Shown here: piece after piece, positions 63,209-64,000 of the stretch
Layout: each line of letters opens with the position of its first letter
Position numbering within the stretch: position 1 is the first letter of the stretch
Position numbers and translations under genes: made by a program
Origin: Adhaeribacter pallidiroseus
GTDB lineage: Bacteria; Bacteroidota; Bacteroidia; Cytophagales; Hymenobacteraceae
Reading direction: 5' to 3'
Assembly (NCBI RefSeq): GCF_003340495.1
Contig: NZ_QASA01000001.1
Span: 1,302,001 to 1,366,000 of the forward strand
Length of the DNA stretch: 64,000 nucleotides
Notes under the pieces: generated by a model
Told to the model about the DNA's origin: nothing
Database searches by the model: none
The model's input: only the letters and a program-made list of their open reading frames with translations

Positions 63209-64000
63209 ATGAAGCACCCCTTATTCTTGCTTTTACTCCTGGGCTGTTGGTTACCTACCCAAGCGCAACAAAACCAAAAGCCAGTACTGCACGGTAAAAA
63301 CTGGATGGCGATTACGGGTAAGCCATTAGCGGCCACCGCCGGTGCCCTAACTTTTCAGCAAGGAGGCAATGCTGTGGATGCGGCCTGTGCCATGCTGGCG
63401 GCTACCTGCACCATGTGGGATGTTTTAAGTTGGGGTGGCGAAACGCAGGCTTTAATCTACAATCCCAAAACCAAGAAGGTTATTGCTCTTAATGCCATGG
63501 GCGTGGCGCCCACCGGAGCTACCTCCAATTTTTTTAAAAAGAAAGGTTACAACTTCCCTCCGGAATACGGCCCGTTAGCGGCTACTACGCCCGGCACGCC
63601 CGGTGGTTTGCTGCACATGTTAGCCAATTACGGTACTTTGAGCTTAGAGCAAGTAGTAGCGCCGGCCATGCAAATGGCGGCGGGTTATCCCATCGACGGG
63701 CAAACCGCCAACAGCATCGAACGGGGCAAAGACCAGATTAAACAATGGCCTTACAGTAAAAAAGTGTTTCTCACGCACCCTGGCGAAACAAGAGAAGCTC
63801 CCGAAGCCGGCGAAATTTTTGTGCAAAAAGATTTACTGGCAACGCTCACAAAATTAGTAGAAGCCGAAAAAAGTGCTTTAAAGCAAGGTAAAAACCGGAA
63901 AGATGCCATTATGGCCGCCTATGCCCGCTTTTATACCGGCGACATTGCCCAGGAATTTGTGCGGGGTTGCCAGGAACAAGGCGGACTGATTACCCAGCAG
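63209..64000 (+). CDS. Gamma-glutamyltranspeptidase-family Ntn hydrolase, C-terminus cut by window edge
   Basis: The reading frame starts at ATG 63209 with a signal peptide (MKHPLFLLLLLGCWLPTQA) and is open to the end of the window (264 codons). The GGT large-subunit pattern is clear: MAITGKPLAATAGALTFQQG, GGNAVDAACAMLAATC, GGETQALIYNPKTKKVIALN, GPLAATTPGTPGGLLHML and LSLEQVVAPAMQMAAGYPID. The autoprocessing Thr and small subunit lie beyond the window. GGT enzymes hydrolyse glutathione or gamma-glutamyl compounds in the periplasm. The usual RE(T/S)AP entry is replaced here (WGGETQA), so the substrate may differ. Confidence 0.87.
   Translation, partial: MKHPLFLLLLLGCWLPTQAQQNQKPVLHGKNWMAITGKPLAATAGALTFQQGGNAVDAACAMLAATCTMWDVLSWGGETQALIYNPKTKKVIALNAMGVAPTGATSNFFKKKGYNFPPEYGPLAATTPGTPGGLLHMLANYGTLSLEQVVAPAMQMAAGYPIDGQTANSIERGKDQIKQWPYSKKVFLTHPGETREAPEAGEIFVQKDLLATLTKLVEAEKSALKQGKNRKDAIMAAYARFYTGDIAQEFVRGCQEQGGLITQQ

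Overview
The window looks like a chromosomal stretch from a Bacteroidota of the Cytophagales, most likely Hymenobacteraceae and close to Adhaeribacter or Pontibacter in character. That placement is inference. It rests on Bacteroidota-type -7 boxes (TAnnTTTG, for example at 19948 and 48133), weak Shine-Dalgarno sites, many SPII lipoproteins, and typical families: ThuA, DUF1080, UxaA, ScyD/ScyE, and a cupredoxin/propeller protein. The intergenic regions are also saturated with a motif close to AAATTTAAAAA. No rRNA, tRNA or CRISPR array was seen.

Layout. (1) 1-1259 (-) is a truncated trypsin-like peptidase. Divergent from it, 1979-18177 (+) is a tight operon of five proteins, four of them large (574, 1171, 1120, 1900 and 622 residues). 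The first has a Bacillus Tgl-like transglutaminase signature, the second resembles DUF6603, and the other three I cannot name. DNA composition changes abruptly inside the second gene near 5290. (2) 18.2-26.8 kb holds two inverted pairs of a ~200 bp dispersed repeat. Between the pairs lie three DNA-repair genes (SMUG-like uracil glycosylase, Fpg/Nei, UvsE), a fluoride riboswitch with a CLC-F type antiporter, a RibD-like reductase and an NAD(P)-binding protein. (3) 26.9-33.6 kb carries DUF1080, a cupredoxin/propeller/HEAT protein, an LLM flavin oxidoreductase, CsbD and pirin. (4) 33.9-39.5 kb is an integron-like array: five small AT-rich genes, all on the minus strand, separated by 52-69 bp inverted-repeat sites. 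It is headed by a frameshifted tyrosine recombinase that lies in the same orientation as the cassettes. (5) 39.6-44.1 kb is carbohydrate catabolism: altronate dehydratase, sugar isomerase and ThuA. (6) 44.5-64 kb is housekeeping and accessory: a SWIM-SNF2 helicase, a glycosyltransferase, a penicillin-acylase-like enzyme, RluF-type pseudouridine synthase, a PPOX protein, an SGNH hydrolase, a VTT membrane protein, a ScyD/E lipoprotein, a DEAD-box helicase, a DoxX/HxlR divergent pair and the start of a gamma-glutamyltranspeptidase.

Two regions stand out. At 34251-37408, for four of the five putative cassettes the first 8-10 bases after the predicted G^TT crossover are identical to the strand-complement of the cassette's own downstream R'' site; the fifth is near-identical. 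This is what circularising integron cassettes require, yet the associated recombinase shows no IntI-specific insertion. At 1979-18177 the giant-protein operon combines a putative cross-linking enzyme with very large uncharacterised proteins and a mosaic junction inside a gene.

Caution: three genes between 38.5 and 41.3 kb (recombinase, Zn-ribbon protein, UxaA) are each broken by what looks like one missing base in a homopolymer. This suggests either sequencing error or genuine decay in this region.
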